From contig JAPVLO010000039.1 in NCBI GenBank assembly GCA_027257055.1, positions 4,804,501 through 4,868,500 of the forward strand: 64,000 bases of DNA, written 5' to 3'. The notes below the pieces were generated by a model that made no database searches, had not been told where the DNA came from, and saw nothing but the letters and a program-made list of their open reading frames with translations. This document shows, one piece after another, positions 36,120-47,640 of the stretch. How positions within the stretch are numbered: position 1 is the stretch's first letter; the number at the start of each line of letters is the position of its first letter. This DNA comes from Cephalopachus bancanus. Lineage: Eukaryota; Chordata; Mammalia; Primates; Tarsiidae. The translations under genes and the position numbers were made by a program.

Positions 36120-36590
36120 TCAGTAGAAGGATAAATGCAAGAAGTCAATGGATTGGTGCTTAAAAGGGAAATATAGTATAACCCAAGAATTTTATAGCCA
36201 ACTAAATTACCCTTCAATCAGTGTAGGCAACAGACACCAGTGCATGCTCAAGAACTCAGGAAAAACAAAATTGATGAGCTCTTCTTTAAAAGCCTTCATA
36301 ATGAAATTTAGCTAACCAATAAATTAATAAAAATAAGCAACCTATGATGGAACGATCATGTTAAGAGGCTAGTGATGAGCAGTGAATCCACTTAAAAATA
36401 GGACTATGCTTATAGGACAGAAAGAAAAGGTTTTAAACCTTAATGGCACAAATTGCATAGAAATAACTAACACCCAGAGGTGATGGGTGGAAATATTGGA
36501 AGTAAATGTACTAATATCCTTTACTTTCATAGCAGAAAGTCCATTGACAGGACCTAAAATTGAAACATGTAGTTTTAAAAACATAACGAT
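36120..36590 (+). mobile_element. Old L1/HAL1-like ORF1 fragment
   Basis: AACCCAAGAATTTTATAGCCAACTAAATTACCCTTCAATC and CAAGAACTCAGGAAAAAC follow the decayed C-terminal ORF1 pattern of old L1. The RPS24 pseudogene begins directly after. Confidence 0.6.
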
Positions 36591-36594
36591 CTTG

Positions 36595-37130
36595 CTTTTT
36601 TTTTCCTCCCTGGCTGCCTGAGGCTCGACTACTATCATGAATGACACAGTAACTATCTGGACTAGGAAGTTCATGACCACCAGACTACTTCAGAGGAAAG
36701 AGATGGTCATTGATGTCCTTCTCCCTGGGAAAGCAACACTGCCTAAGATGGAAACTCAGGAAAAACTAGCCAAACATACAAAACCACATTAGATATCATC
36801 TTTGTATTGGAATTCAGAACCCATTTTGGTGATGGCAAGACAACTGGCTTGGACATGATTTATGATTCCTTGTATGACATAAAGAAAAGCGAGTCCAAAT
36901 ATAGACTTGCAAGACATGACTGGTACAGAGAGGAAGACCTCCAAAAAATAGCAAAAGGGACATCGAACAGAATGAAGAAAGTCAGGAAGCTGCAAAAGCC
37001 AAGGCTGGTGCTGGAAAAAAATGAGGTGGAGATTGAATCACAGCAGATGGAGTAAAGATTTGCCATGACTTTATCTGCAATCAATATATATATATTTTTC
37101 ATGAGAGGATTAATAAACCATGAAAACATG
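36595..37130 (+). pseudogene. RPS24: Processed pseudogene of ribosomal protein S24
   Basis: The sequence follows the RPS24 mRNA without introns: a 5' UTR-like pyrimidine start (TTTCCTCCCTGGCTG), an ATG at 36637 opening MNDTVTI, then the [12 protein letters not shown] and NRMKKVR blocks of eS24. It is broken. A 1-base deletion after about codon 48 shifts the frame and gives a TAG at 36790-36792 (codon 52). The downstream half reads in another frame (about 36807-37055) with many substitutions, and its tail has drifted from the KANVGAGKKK-type C-terminus. An AATAAA near 37110 and the loss of introns fit LINE-mediated retroposition. It sits directly downstream of an old L1/HAL1-like ORF1 fragment. 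Clear target-site duplications and a poly(A) tail were not found, so the insertion is old. No function is expected. Confidence 0.9.
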
Positions 37131-37430
37131 TAAACAATGTATATGTGCATATATCCCTAATATTTTTCATAATCTTTTTTTCTTTAGATGTTGTAGGAGC
37201 TGATTTTTGGTGAGGCAAAACAAGATTTATCTGAGTTCAGCAGTTCCTTCAGCTGTACATTCGTTTCCTTTTCTTTAGTTAAATTTATGTAGCATTTCAT
37301 TTGCTACCTTCTGCTTTTAAAAATCCCATTTCGTATGATCAGAACTGTCTCTCTAGTCATCCTTCTGTCTGTGCATAGGCTTAGTCTGAGATGATATTCC
37401 CCGTCTTCATATTTTTTTAATTTTTTGAAT
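37131..37430. other. Unassigned, gene-free
   Basis: T-rich DNA beyond the RPS24 pseudogene. No feature recognised. Confidence 0.4.
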
Positions 37431-37660
37431 TATTATTTTATTTTAAAGATGTGGGGTACAATTTGGGATTAGGTACATAAGTGGTCAATGTACAGGTGAA
37501 GTTTGGGCCACCCGTTGGTCCTCACCTTGCCTGGTTTAGGACCAGGTGCCCTTATTGATGTTAATATCCACTTAATATGAAGGTTTATTTCTTGAGGTGG
37601 TGAGATTTTAGGTGATTTTTTTCTTTTTCTTCTTTGCACTTCTCTGTGGTCTTTAAAATT
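37431..37660 (-). mobile_element. L1 3'-end fragment, variant tail
   Basis: AAAGATGTGGGGTACAATTTGGGATTAGG matches the antisense lemur-type L1 3' end at 25680. It then diverges (GTACAGGTGAAGTTTGGGCC) and matches the piece at 55860-55980 instead. Confidence 0.6.
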
Positions 37661-38700
37661 TTTAAACACGTGTCACTAAATATCATCAAGTCATTTTTTA
37701 ACCTACTTTGTATTATAGTTATCCATATATTAGTCTAATCTCTCTGATTTGATTACAAACTTGTTATCCTTTCATTTTGTGGTCCCAGCTCCAGAGACTG
37801 ATTCCAAAGGGTGAGCTCCTGGAATCTATTTATATATATAGTAAGCATCCCAGATGACTTATTGCAGTATCTTCAGCGCAGCACCTTGAGAAGCTCTGAT
37901 TGAAAAGAAAGAATCCTCAAGGAGGTCGGCTCTACCTTTATTTTCCTGCCTTGCATAGGAAACAACTGAAGGGTTTTCCAATCAATACCAGCCGCAGTAC
38001 TCACTCAGTGTGGATGAGGAATTTAGAAATGGTTTGACCAAGGTTGGAGACTAAAAAGAGAGTCCCCACGTCACATAGGGTTGAGCTGGCAGTGACTGAT
38101 GATAATGCTTGTTCCTCCACTGCTAGTATCCCATGGTTTTTGTTCAGCAGAGCACTTCCATCTCCAAACTCAATCCGGCTTCCCCATATATACTTTTACA
38201 GGAGATCTCACAGCTCCCACTTTGTAGGAGAAATCAAAATGGGCCCCACATGGTGTCAAATGAGAGTGAAAACGAGTTCAGTCAACGGAGGGGATGCTGA
38301 GGCATTTCCCAGGAAGGCTTTCAGCAGCTCTGCCCACCCATAACTTGTTCCACTTCCAGGCAAGACCTCCACTTAAGCTTAACTGGCCTCCATCAGAGTA
38401 AATCACACTGACTCACAGCAAACGCAGATGAAAGACAGCAAGATTCTTTCCAAAGAAAAGACGTTCGTCTCTCACTTACACACACACCCACATGCCTCCC
38501 TAGAGCCTGACTCCAAGCAGCACCCACTCCACTGACAGCCACTGAAAGTTCAGTTCACTGACACACATGTGAGTAGATGACCCGAACATCACGGATCTTA
38601 TAACCCTGGGGAAGAAACAGCTGGAGTGCAAGGCATGGCGATGCAAGATGGAGTCAAAGTAGCACAGAGGACTCGTTCCCAGAACTATTTCCCAAGCAAG
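37661..38700. other. Unassigned, gene-free
   Basis: No repeat could be named and no ORF exceeds 100 codons with domain content. No exon is supported. Confidence 0.5.
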
Positions 38701-39112
38701 AGCCAGGATGGCTGTAGGGGATCACCTGGGAACTTTTGTGGATATAAATCCTGACTGAGCCCCCAGGCATTGGGCTCTAGGAGTGAGCCCTAGGAATTAT
38801 TTTTTTTTTATTTTTATTTTTTGAGTTGGAGTCTCACTGTCACCCAGACTGGAGTGCAGCGGCCGTTCCCAGCCACCGCAGCCTCGACCTGCTGGGCCCC
38901 GGCGATCCTTCCGCCTCAGCCTTCCGAGTAGCTGGAACTACAAGCGCGCGCTACCACGCCCAGCTAAATTTTTGATTTATTGTAGACATGAGGTCTCGCC
39001 TGCCCAGGCGGGTCTCGAACCCACGGACTCAGGCAATCCACTCACCTCAGCCTCCCAAAGGCGCAGGATTACAGGCTGAGCCACCGAGCCCGGCAGGAAT
39101 TACTTTAATAGT
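38701..39112 (+). mobile_element. MER5A-like fragment split by an Alu
   Basis: GGATCACCTGGGAACTTTTGTGGATATAAATCC...GAGTGAGCCCTAGGAATTA has MER5A order and resumes after the Alu at 39095. Confidence 0.55.
38801..39094 (-). mobile_element. Alu dimer, lemur-type
   Basis: Antisense copy from GAGTTGGAGTCTCACTG to GAGCCACCGAGCCCGGC, with AGGAATTA.TTT duplicated on both sides (38792 and 39095). CpGs are well retained. Confidence 0.96.
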
Positions 39113-39604
39113 CACACGCATAAGTGCATGCACACACACATACAGGTACACACAAACACGTGATTCTGATGTTCCTGATGGTTGGTAAAAAGTGGGAAGC
39201 ACCACAGGAGACACTATAAGTATTGATCACTGTGCCAGACACCACAAGGACACTCTGAGTGCCTGATCTCCAAGACTCAAAATAATTCTGCAAGGGAAGC
39301 ATTTGTGAGAATGGAGGAGGCTTTGCATTTATGGGAATGCCTGAGCCCTCCCTGACGGTCACTCCTTCTTCCTGCAGGAGGGAAAAACTGACCAGAAGCA
39401 AGATGGGAAGTGGAACGCCCTTTTATTATGGCATCACAGTGGAGGACTGTCAAGTAAAGCCACCATGGACCACGAAGCTTCGACATCTGAGCTAAAATGA
39501 AATCTCCGTCATTAAATCTCGAGATTTTACTATCTTTGTTCAAACCAAAAGATTGTAATTGACATTTTGAGGACAAGTAGGGATATTTCGACGTACACTT
39601 AGTA
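39113..39604. other. Unassigned, gene-free
   Basis: Short CA-rich run at 39116-39160. No exon and no named repeat. Confidence 0.5.
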
Positions 39605-40024
39605 TTAGAGCAGCAGCCCCCAACCTTTCTGGCATTAGGACTGCCTTCCGGAAGACAACTTTTCCATGGATCAGGGTGAGAGGGATGTGCAGTCAAACCT
39701 CACCACTAATGTTAATCCGTGTTTGCAGCCACTCCCCAGCGCTAGCATCACCACCTCAGATTATCAAGCACTGGATTCTCATAAGGAACGTGCAACCCAG
39801 ATCCTCACGCGCAGTTTCACAATAGAGTTCACGCTCCTGTAAGAATCTAATGCCGCCACTGACCTGACAGCAGACAGAGCTCAGGCAGTAATTCAAGCAG
39901 TGGGGAGTGACTGTAAAACAGATGAAGCTTCACTCACTCACCCACCGCTCACCTCCTGCTGTGTGATCTGGTTCCTAACGGGTCACTGACCAGTACCAGT
40001 CCATGGCCCGGGGGTTGGAGACTC
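39605..40024 (+). mobile_element. Complete-looking non-autonomous hAT element (about 420 bp)
   Basis: Starts CAGCAGCCCCCAACCTTTCTGGC and ends GGGGGTTGGAGACTCC, i.e. imperfect terminal inverted repeats of the CAGnGGTCCCCAACC / GGTTGGGGACCCCTG type. The interior GATTCTCATAAGGA.CGTGCAACC and GTAAGAATCTAATGCCGCC is typical of a MER1-group hAT element. It has no coding capacity. Confidence 0.8.
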
Positions 40025-40029
40025 CATAT

Positions 40030-40330
40030 TACAGGATATTAAGGAATCACTGATAATTTCATTGGGTATGAAAATGGTCATATAAGAAATTTCCTTTTCT
40101 TAGAGAGAAAATAAAATAGGTAGGGTTGAATGTCATGATATAATTTATGTAACTACTGTAAACTTTAGCTATTTAAAATACTTGAGGAAAATCAAGAAAG
40201 TGAATATTGCAAAATGTTAATAGTTTTAAACCTATGTGTGAGTAAATGGCAGTTCATTAAACTACTTTCTCTACTTTTAAGTATATTGAGAATTTTCCAT
40301 AATAAAACAAAATCTCTTGATCCCATTTAA
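40030..40330 (+). mobile_element. Old L1 3'-end fragment
   Basis: Ends TTGAGAATTTTCCATAATAAAACAAAA after AT-rich 3' UTR-like text, as in old L1M elements. Confidence 0.5.
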
Positions 40331-40502
40331 AAAAAAGTAAAGATAACATCTTGAGACCTGTTTCCTGGCTGGATGTAGAGAACTGAAGACAGCACTCCAG
40401 GAACTGGAAGAAGTGAGAAGTTGACCCTGGGGACACTCCTAGCTCTGCTGACCTCCCCACCTCACTTTGTGGAAGATGATGGTGCCTTTAACACACAGTG
40501 AA

Positions 40503-40796
40503 GCTGGACTCGGTGGCTCAGCCTATAATCCCGCGCCTTGGGAGGCTGAGGTGAGTGGATTGCCTGAGCCCGCAGGTTCGAGACCCACCTGGGCAACTTG
40601 GCAAGACCTCATTCTGCAATAAATCAAAAACTAGCTGGGTGTGGTAACACACACCTGTAGTTCTAGCTACTCAGAAGGCTGAGGTGGAAGGATTGCCGGG
40701 GCCCAGCAGATCAAGGCTGTGGTGGCCGGGAGTGGCCAGTACACTCCAGTCTGGGTGACAGAGTGAGACTCCAACTCAAAAAAAACCCCACAAAAC
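40503..40796 (+). mobile_element. Alu dimer, lemur-type
   Basis: GCTGGACTCGGTGGCTCAGCC to the A-rich tail. AACAC(AC)AGTGA flanks both sides as target-site duplication. Confidence 0.95.
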
Positions 40797-40964
40797 ACAG
40801 TGACCTTGACCACTGGTAAATGGCCTCTAGAAGTGCTCAAGAACTTCACTCACTTATATCCACATGTGTTCCTCTCTTGAGGAGAAAGAGGGACAGAATA
40901 AGAAAAAGGACGGGAGGAAATCAGTCTTTTGCAGAGACGTTGACAACTGTCTTGTCAACAGTTG

Positions 40965-41200
40965 TTGACAAAATCCAGAACAAGCTGAGTGAGGGATGGG
41001 GGTGGGAATAAGGCTTCAGTTATGGGAAAATGGTCTGAGCAATATCGAAGACAGAAAAGAAACTGAAGGGAAAAGAAACTTAAGGGAAGCAGTGTGGATT
41101 TTGCAAAACTGAGGCTGAATCAGATCAGGGGGCCATGGCAGACCACAGGTGAAATATGATATAGACTCCTTTTTTAAAAACTGTAAACATCCACCCTCTC
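40965..41200 (+). repeat. Direct repeat copy 1 (about 235 bp)
   Basis: Pairs with 43683-43915 in the same orientation. Shared blocks include CAGAACAAGCTG.GTGAGG, GGGGGCCATGGCAGACCACA and TATAGACTCCT. Repeat family unknown. Confidence 0.9.
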
Positions 41201-41264
41201 AAGCTGAGGATGGATATTTACAATTAACGCCTGTCCTCCTACATGTTTTGTTTAGTACAATGCA

Positions 41265-41380
41265 TCTTATCCTATAAGGTCATTGAAACCCAGAGAGGTT
41301 AGACAATGTGCCCATGTTCTCATAGCTTGCAACTAGTAAAACCTGGGTTCTGACTCTAGAGATGTCACTTGCTTCAACCC
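41265..41380 (-). repeat. MIR fragment
   Basis: GAAACCCAGAGAGGTTAGACAATGTGCCCATG...CAACTAGTAAAACCTGGGTTCTGACTC is reverse-complement MIR core. Confidence 0.75.
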
Positions 41381-42309
41381 TGAAGCCATCTTAGCTATAG
41401 CGATGACTGAATCCACTCCTTGCACCCTTTTGTTAGCAGATAATGTCTAAGGTCCCCTGTGAATATTTAGATCAAGACTGTTTCTCACATAGCAACTCTG
41501 TAGAAAGGACTCAGAGTGGTCCCCTCCCCCCATGTGAGACCCTGCAAACAGGAGGCCAAAAGTCCTGAGTCTTGGTCCTGTTTCTGCACCTTCCTTAGTG
41601 TTCCTTGTGTATGAAATAGCAATAACAACCTTTGAAAAATTGCCTCCCCTGGGGAGAGATGGAGAAAGTGTTAACTTCATTATTTGTTTTTAATAATAGT
41701 TTTGGGGTCCACAATGATTTCATAGGTTGGAAAACATCACAGGCACAGAAGAACATTTTGCATTCAAATAGAATGTTTTCATTTCCAAAGAGTCCTCACT
41801 TGCTATCTAATCTTGTCTTCCTAACAGTTTTGGCAGAAGCAGGCAGGACTTCTAACCCCACTTTCCAGATGAGAAGACTGCGGCTGAGGGGTCCCTTACA
41901 CCACACAGGAAGTGTGATGATAAACAAAGGACAAGGTCATCGCCAGTCTCCTCCCCCAAACTGCCATTCCCAGATCTGATGGACTTCCAGCCAGAGAGGA
42001 CAGGAGGTTGGATCCCTCAATTCCGCCACTGGGGACCAAGACCCAAGTTTGCAAGGCCCGGGTTAACTTGGCCACATCCTGTCACAGACCCCTAGGTGAG
42101 ACTCCAACTACTACCCACCCCACAGTTGAAACAGCAGTTCATTGGAGAATGTTTTTGCAAGCCTCCGAGATTAAGCCAGGCCTTCTCCACAGCTTTCTGG
42201 CCTTCCCCTACCAAAGAACTTACCACCCTGTATGCCACTATTTGTCCAAACAGGTGTCTTCCCTGTGCTTACCAGGTTATCCAAAGAACCTACCAAGAAT
42301 AATAATAAA
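41381..42309. other. Unassigned, gene-free
   Basis: A MIR-like scrap lies near 41860-41890 (CCAGATGAGAAGACTGCGGC). The ORFs of 115 and 116 codons here have no recognisable domains. Confidence 0.5.
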
Positions 42310-42545
42310 CAGTAACACCTCATGTCTATTGAGTGTTGACTGTACACTTTTAATGTGACCTCTTATTTAATCGTCACTGTATCTGCAACAGAAGAAGCTA
42401 TTGATAACCAATTTTCAGACAAGAAAACTGAGTACAGAGAGGTTCTATAACTTGCTCAAGGAGCTAGCTAGCTACGAGGTAGTGAAGCTCAATTTGAAGC
42501 CAGGGAGTCATATTCACAGTTGAGACTGTGTTCTCAACCACTAGG
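42310..42545 (-). repeat. MIR, nearly full length
   Basis: From CTATTGAGTGTTGACTGTAC through TTTAATCGTCAC, AACCAATTTTCAGACAAGAAAACTGAG, AACTTGCTCAAGGAGC and on to the GAGACTGTGTTCTCAACCACTA end, in reverse orientation. Confidence 0.85.
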
Positions 42546-42592
42546 TAGATGGTTAATGAGTCTTTGATGAATAAATGAATGGAAGTACAATC

Positions 42593-43076
42593 AGATGGAT
42601 GGATGGATGGATGGATGGATGGTAGATAACTGGATGGATGGATGGATGGATGGATAAATGGGTGGATGGGTGGATGAGTGAATGGGTGGATGGGTGGATG
42701 GATGGAGGGAGGATGAGTGGATGGGTGGGTGGATGGGGGTGGATGGATGGATAGATGAGTGGATGGGTGAATGGATGAATGGATGGATGGATGGATAAAT
42801 TAATGGATAGATAAACTTTGGATGGATGGATGAATGGGTGGATGGGGCGGATGGTGGATGGGTGGAGAATGGGTGGATGGGTGGATGGATGGATGGATGG
42901 ATAAGTGGATGGGTGGATGGATGGATGGATGGATGGATAGATAAATTAATGGATAGATAAACTTTGGATGAATGGATGGATGGATGGATGGACGGATGAG
43001 TGGATGGGTAGGTGAATGGTGGATGGGCGGAGAATGGATGGGTGGGTGGGTAGGTGGAAACATGGATGGATGATGA
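42593..43076. repeat. (GGAT)n minisatellite with higher-order period
   Basis: About 480 bp of GGAT/GGGT units. A 30-bp variant block (ATAAATTAATGGATAGATAAACTTTGGATG) occurs at 42795 and again at 42941, giving a 146-bp higher-order period. The Pro/His/Ile-rich minus-strand ORF is an artefact. Confidence 0.98.
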
Positions 43077-43254
43077 ATTTTAGCAACAATGTTTGTCATT
43101 TATTTTCAGTCCTCTAAAGAACTGAATGAGTACTTTAGAGTGTCTCTCCATCTTCAGGTAGGTGGGCAAAGGAGCTCTCCCCAGTAGTACCCATTGTCTT
43201 GCTTAATGCCTAACCTCAATCACCACTCTGGGAACACTTTCTTTCTTGCCTAGG

Positions 43255-43400
43255 AAAGTCAAAACTTGCATTGATAATTAGTGCAAATTACAACTGAAAT
43301 TGAAGGTGTTGAGTTGATTACAGCTGGGCAATCAATAATCAATACTCTGGTTATGTCATGCTACTGCCCAGCTGTGCAAGTTCAATGAAGAGGCCCTTTA
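43255..43400. promoter_or_regulatory. Candidate conserved non-coding element
   Basis: Non-repetitive stretch with dense homeodomain-like and NFY/PBX-like cores: TTGATAATTAGTGCAAATTAC, GTTGATTACAG, CAATCAATAATCAATAC. No ORF. Suggestive composition only. Confidence 0.25.
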
Positions 43401-43682
43401 ATCTCCCTGCCACATTAAACATGCTCTTCAAGCCTTCCCCAACCATGAAGAGAAGAAGGGGCTAAGCAACCACTTGCAATTCCATCCAACAGACTCACCC
43501 TCTTCACTCCCCTGAGCCTGACCTTGAGCTGGGGGACTTCTCTATCCTCCAGGTCAGCCCTTCTGCCAGCCTTTGAACTGACCCCAATGACTACCTGCCT
43601 GCCAGGTGTCTTCACCTCTCATCACACATCATCTTTCTCAAGGCTTTCCTACAACCCAGCATTCACCAAAGGCTAGAAGAGT

Positions 43683-43915
43683 TACTGACAAAATTCAGAA
43701 CAAGCTGGGTGAGGAATGCAAGTGGGAAGTAGACCCCAATTATGGAAAAAATCTGAAGCAATCTTGAAGACAGAAAAAAAAAACTGAGCAGCTATCAAGA
43801 GAGGCAATGTGGATTTTATATAACTGAAGATGAAGACAGTCAGGGGGCCATGGCAGACCACAAGCTCAATATGGTATAGACTCCTCTCTTAAAATTATAG
43901 ACATCTATTTTCTCA
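43683..43915 (+). repeat. Direct repeat copy 2 (about 235 bp)
   Basis: Same orientation as 40965-41200 and diverged from it by roughly a quarter. The flanks do not match, so the unit is about 235 bp. Confidence 0.9.
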
Positions 43916-44091
43916 TATTGACAACTGTGCTTCAAATATTGCTAAGGGCACATCAGAAAAAAGAGGTGCATTTTATGCAACACAGTGAGAAGGCCCATAG
44001 GTCAGTAAGTCCCTAGCACCATCTTCAAGGATAACCTCTGGAATTGTGGTTACACATGTTCTAAAAGTTGTCTCTCATTCCTGCTGTTGAG

Positions 44092-44247
44092 AGCTACCAC
44101 AGTGAAGTGGTTAAGAGTGTGCACCCAGAGACCAACCAGAGGCTTCAAACCCGGTCCCACTCCTGAGTCACTGTACAGTACAGAGCAAGTTATATAACTT
44201 TCCTGAGCCTCAATTTTCTCAGCTGTAAAATGACTAAGCCTTTACCT
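44092..44247 (+). repeat. MIR
   Basis: CACAGTGAAGTGGTTAAGAGTGTGCACCCAGAGACC...AGCAAGTTATATAACTTTCCTGAGCCTCAATTTTCTCAGCTGTAAAATG in MIR order. Confidence 0.9.
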
Positions 44248-44279
44248 ATCAATCAAATTCTAGCTGAGCATATGCTAAA

Positions 44280-44850
44280 ACCCAGAGACACAATGGAAAT
44301 CAAACAAGTATGGCCTCTGCCCTTGTGGTGACCATATTCTAGAAGGGAGCACACACTCATAAAAAGAATCACATCCCAAGAAATAGGTAACTGAAGGCAG
44401 GTGCAGTGGTATGCATCCGTAATCTCAGGTACTCAGGAGGTTGAGGTGGGAGGATCGCTTAAGTCAAAGAACTCGAGGCTGCAGGGAGCTATGACTGTGC
44501 CACTGCACTCCAGTCTGTGTGACAGAGCAAGACCTTGTCTCTAAGAAAAGAAACTGGCAGCTGTAGCTAGGCTAACACCTACAACAGAGAGGTGCTAGGT
44601 GTTATAAGAAAAGAGAACAAGGTGCTGTGACTGAGTCTATGTGGCTAGGCAACCCTGAGGATGCCATTTATTTGCAGTCCTCAAAGTACTGGTGACTCAA
44701 TTGTCAGATGAAACCTTGGCCAGGTGAAGGGATAGGGAGAGAGAAAGATCAGGATGTACAAAGGCCCTGAGGCAGGAAAGAGCGCAGGAAGTATGGGAGC
44801 CTAAAGAGGTTGGAGAGAGCGAGTGAGCATGCAGGTAATGACAGTGCCAA
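44280..44850 (-). repeat. L2 fragment, split by an Alu monomer
   Basis: GTATGGCCTCTGCCCTTGTGGTGACCATATTCTAG before the Alu monomer, and CAAAGGCCCTGAGGCAGGAAAGAGCGCAGG after it, fit antisense L2 3'-region order. Confidence 0.55.
44396..44553 (+). mobile_element. Alu monomer (right-type, FRAM-like)
   Basis: A single monomer, GGCAGGTGCAGTGGTATGC to GACCTTGTCTCTAAG, containing GAGGCTGCAGGGAGCTATGA. It is inserted in old L2-like DNA. Confidence 0.8.
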
Positions 44851-45096
44851 CCCCCGAGAGAAGCTGCCGAGAAACTGAGACTCTGTCTGTAACAAGTTCA
44901 GTAAATGACTAAACAGTAATTATCTTCTAAAAGCACAGGGAGGGGCCCCTTGGTGTACTTCCCACAAAAGGCTGACCTGGACTCAGAGGCCAAGTTCAAC
45001 ACACTCCTCGACAGTCTCCAAGCCAGTCGGATGCAAGCATGCCCTCAGGTTCAGGATACCGTGAGGCAGGTCCCTGGATGATTTAAGTCATGATCA

Positions 45097-45435
<339 letters not shown>

Positions 45436-45443
45436 GAACACAA

Positions 45444-46467
45444 CCTGAGGTTGTGTTTGTGTGGGGTTAAGTTGTGGATACAATCCAGGAAGTTCATCCA
45501 CTTAAACCTGCATTTCTTTCTGATGAACCATTTTTGGTATAAGTATATCCCACACAACATTCGGGACATACTTACCCTAAAAATGATTCATTGTTTGTCT
45601 GTGATTCAAGTTTAAGTGGCACCCTGCCATTTCCCTTGCTAGGTCTGGTGGGGAAGAAATGGCCTTCCTCCAAAGCCGCTCTGGTTCTGGCTGAGAGTGT
45701 TCCAGATGGAGATGAATCAGCCCCTCCCCAGCTTCTGAGAGGACAGCTCCTCACCCTGACAGACCAGGCACCCTGCGGTTCCTAGACCACCTATTGTGCG
45801 CAGGGGAACAAGGGCATGGCGGAAGTAAAGTGCTGTTTCCGTCTGGGGTGGTTTAATCGCCATGTCCCCGGCAGCAATTCAGAGGTGGCTGTTTCCAGGT
45901 GTTCTGGAGGGGGGACGGCAAGGACAAGGCTTCCTCATTGTCCCAGGTCCCTCACAGATGAGCCGGGACAGCTTTGCAGCCATCTGTGCTGTTTGCCATC
46001 ACGTCTGGCTGGGAAGCCAAGCTCCAGATGGGGACGGGGCGGCTCTTGTCCCTGTATGTGTGGAGAAATGGGAGGGAAGCCAGTCCCGATGGAGGAGGCG
46101 GGGTGGGCAGTGCTGGACAGTGCCGTCCAGGCCCAGGGGCTGGATCCAACCACACAGCCTCCTGGAGCCACCAACGCAGCCCAAGCGGGCCTATTCATCC
46201 TATCACCTGTAGACACGTAGAGAATCCTTCACATGGTCACCCACACACTGATAACTCCCTCATAGGACCACCAGACATAGCAAGGGAAACAGTAGGATGC
46301 CAGCTAAACCTGAATCACAGACAGTGAATCATTTTGAGGATAAATATGTCCCAAATTTTGCATGGGATATTCTTATACCAAAAATGGGTCAGCAGAAATG
46401 CAGGTTTAAGTGGATGAACTTCCTGCATTGTATCTGCAACTTAACCCCACACAAACACAACCTCAGG
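45444..46467. repeat. Long-spaced inverted repeat (arms about 170-186 bp)
   Basis: The left arm 45444-45629 and right arm 46297-46467 are reverse complements. The outer 69 bp differ at only about 4 positions and the inner parts at more. The spacer is about 667 bp. Both arms encode the same meaningless peptide (CRFKWMNFL...) on opposite strands, which shows the symmetry. Confidence 0.92.
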
Positions 46468-46469
46468 CT

Positions 46470-47640
46470 GGAAACCTAAAGGCAAGCCCGTGCTCACTCA
46501 CAGCAAACCCAGACGCCGTGCAGAGTCGAAGACGGAGGAGGAACTATGTGTATCCCCACCCCCTGCCCCCCCACCCACACACAAACACGCATCCCTGTCA
46601 TCTGTCTCTGGGTTCAGAGCCAGCAGGGTCCCTGCCACGGGGGTGTCAGCTGGCTTCCAGGTCCAGGCTGGGACTGGAGGTGCCCTGAGGAAGCAGGACA
46701 TTAGCCAGTACCGTCCCAGGCCCAGCCTCTGGTCTCAGGCCTGGAGAACACAGTGGAGGCCCCTGGGCCTCAGCGACATGGGCTTCAACTCAGAGCCCAC
46801 CAGCAGAGACCACTCTTTCCTCATTCCTACCACCCTGGCCCCTGTCTCTGCCCCTGCCATTCACTCACTCAATAAACACGGCAGGTACTGGGGACAGCAT
46901 TGGGCCTGGCACTAAGGACACTGCCCCTGGTAAAGCCACCATCCAGCAGTGATGGCCAACATCAGCAACAGATCTGCCTGCACTGTTGACTGCACAACCA
47001 GCTGCTGTGACAGTGCACTCACAAGTTGCGTCACTGAACCCTCATGACAGCTCCAGGAGGTGGACGTTATCATCCTATGATGCCCATTTTGCTAGGAGTG
47101 TCTGAGAAAGCAAACATCCCTCTGGGGCAAGACCACCAGCAGGGGCCAGTGCAGGGGTGGGGTGGAGCTGGGGTGGTCCGGCATGGTTGGGAGAAGGGGC
47201 GGGACAACAGCGTGTGGACGGGCCTGAGTGAAGGAAAGTGAGGCAGCCGTGGCCTCCTGACCAGTCCCTCTGAGCTGTGGAAAATGACGCCATGGAGGGT
47301 GGTCTTATGTGGGTCCTGGGGAAGCTGGATGAGTGGATGGAATTAGACCAATATGCAAATTCAGCAGAGATCACCCATGACCAGGAGAGGCTGCTTCCAG
47401 GAGCATCTTAGAAAACCAGGCACAGGGCACCGCACGACAGTGTAAGGAGGCTCAGCAGAAGAGCATCTGCCTTGGGAAAAGGTAGGGCCAAGGTTCATCA
47501 CCACAGGGCAGGTTAAGTAAAGCAGGGTACATCCACACTTCAGAACAGCAGGTGGGATGATGTCAAAGACACAACGAGGGAAAAGAGCGGTGAGTGTAGC
47601 ATTCGCCCATTTTTATTTTTATTTGTCAAAGATTAAAATT
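46470..47640. other. Unassigned, gene-free
   Basis: ORFs of 60-141 codons (for example 46490-46915 plus) have no domains and no matching splice sites. A short repeat-like tail CACTCACTCAATAAACACGGCAGGTACTGG is at 46861-46890. No exon is supported. Confidence 0.5.

Noticed and set aside
42593..43076. CRISPR-like regular repeats
   Set aside because: Simple tetranucleotide array without distinct repeat/spacer structure; the genome is mammalian.
42800..43099. 99-codon minus-strand ORF rich in HPSIHPP
   Set aside because: It is a translation of the GGAT minisatellite.
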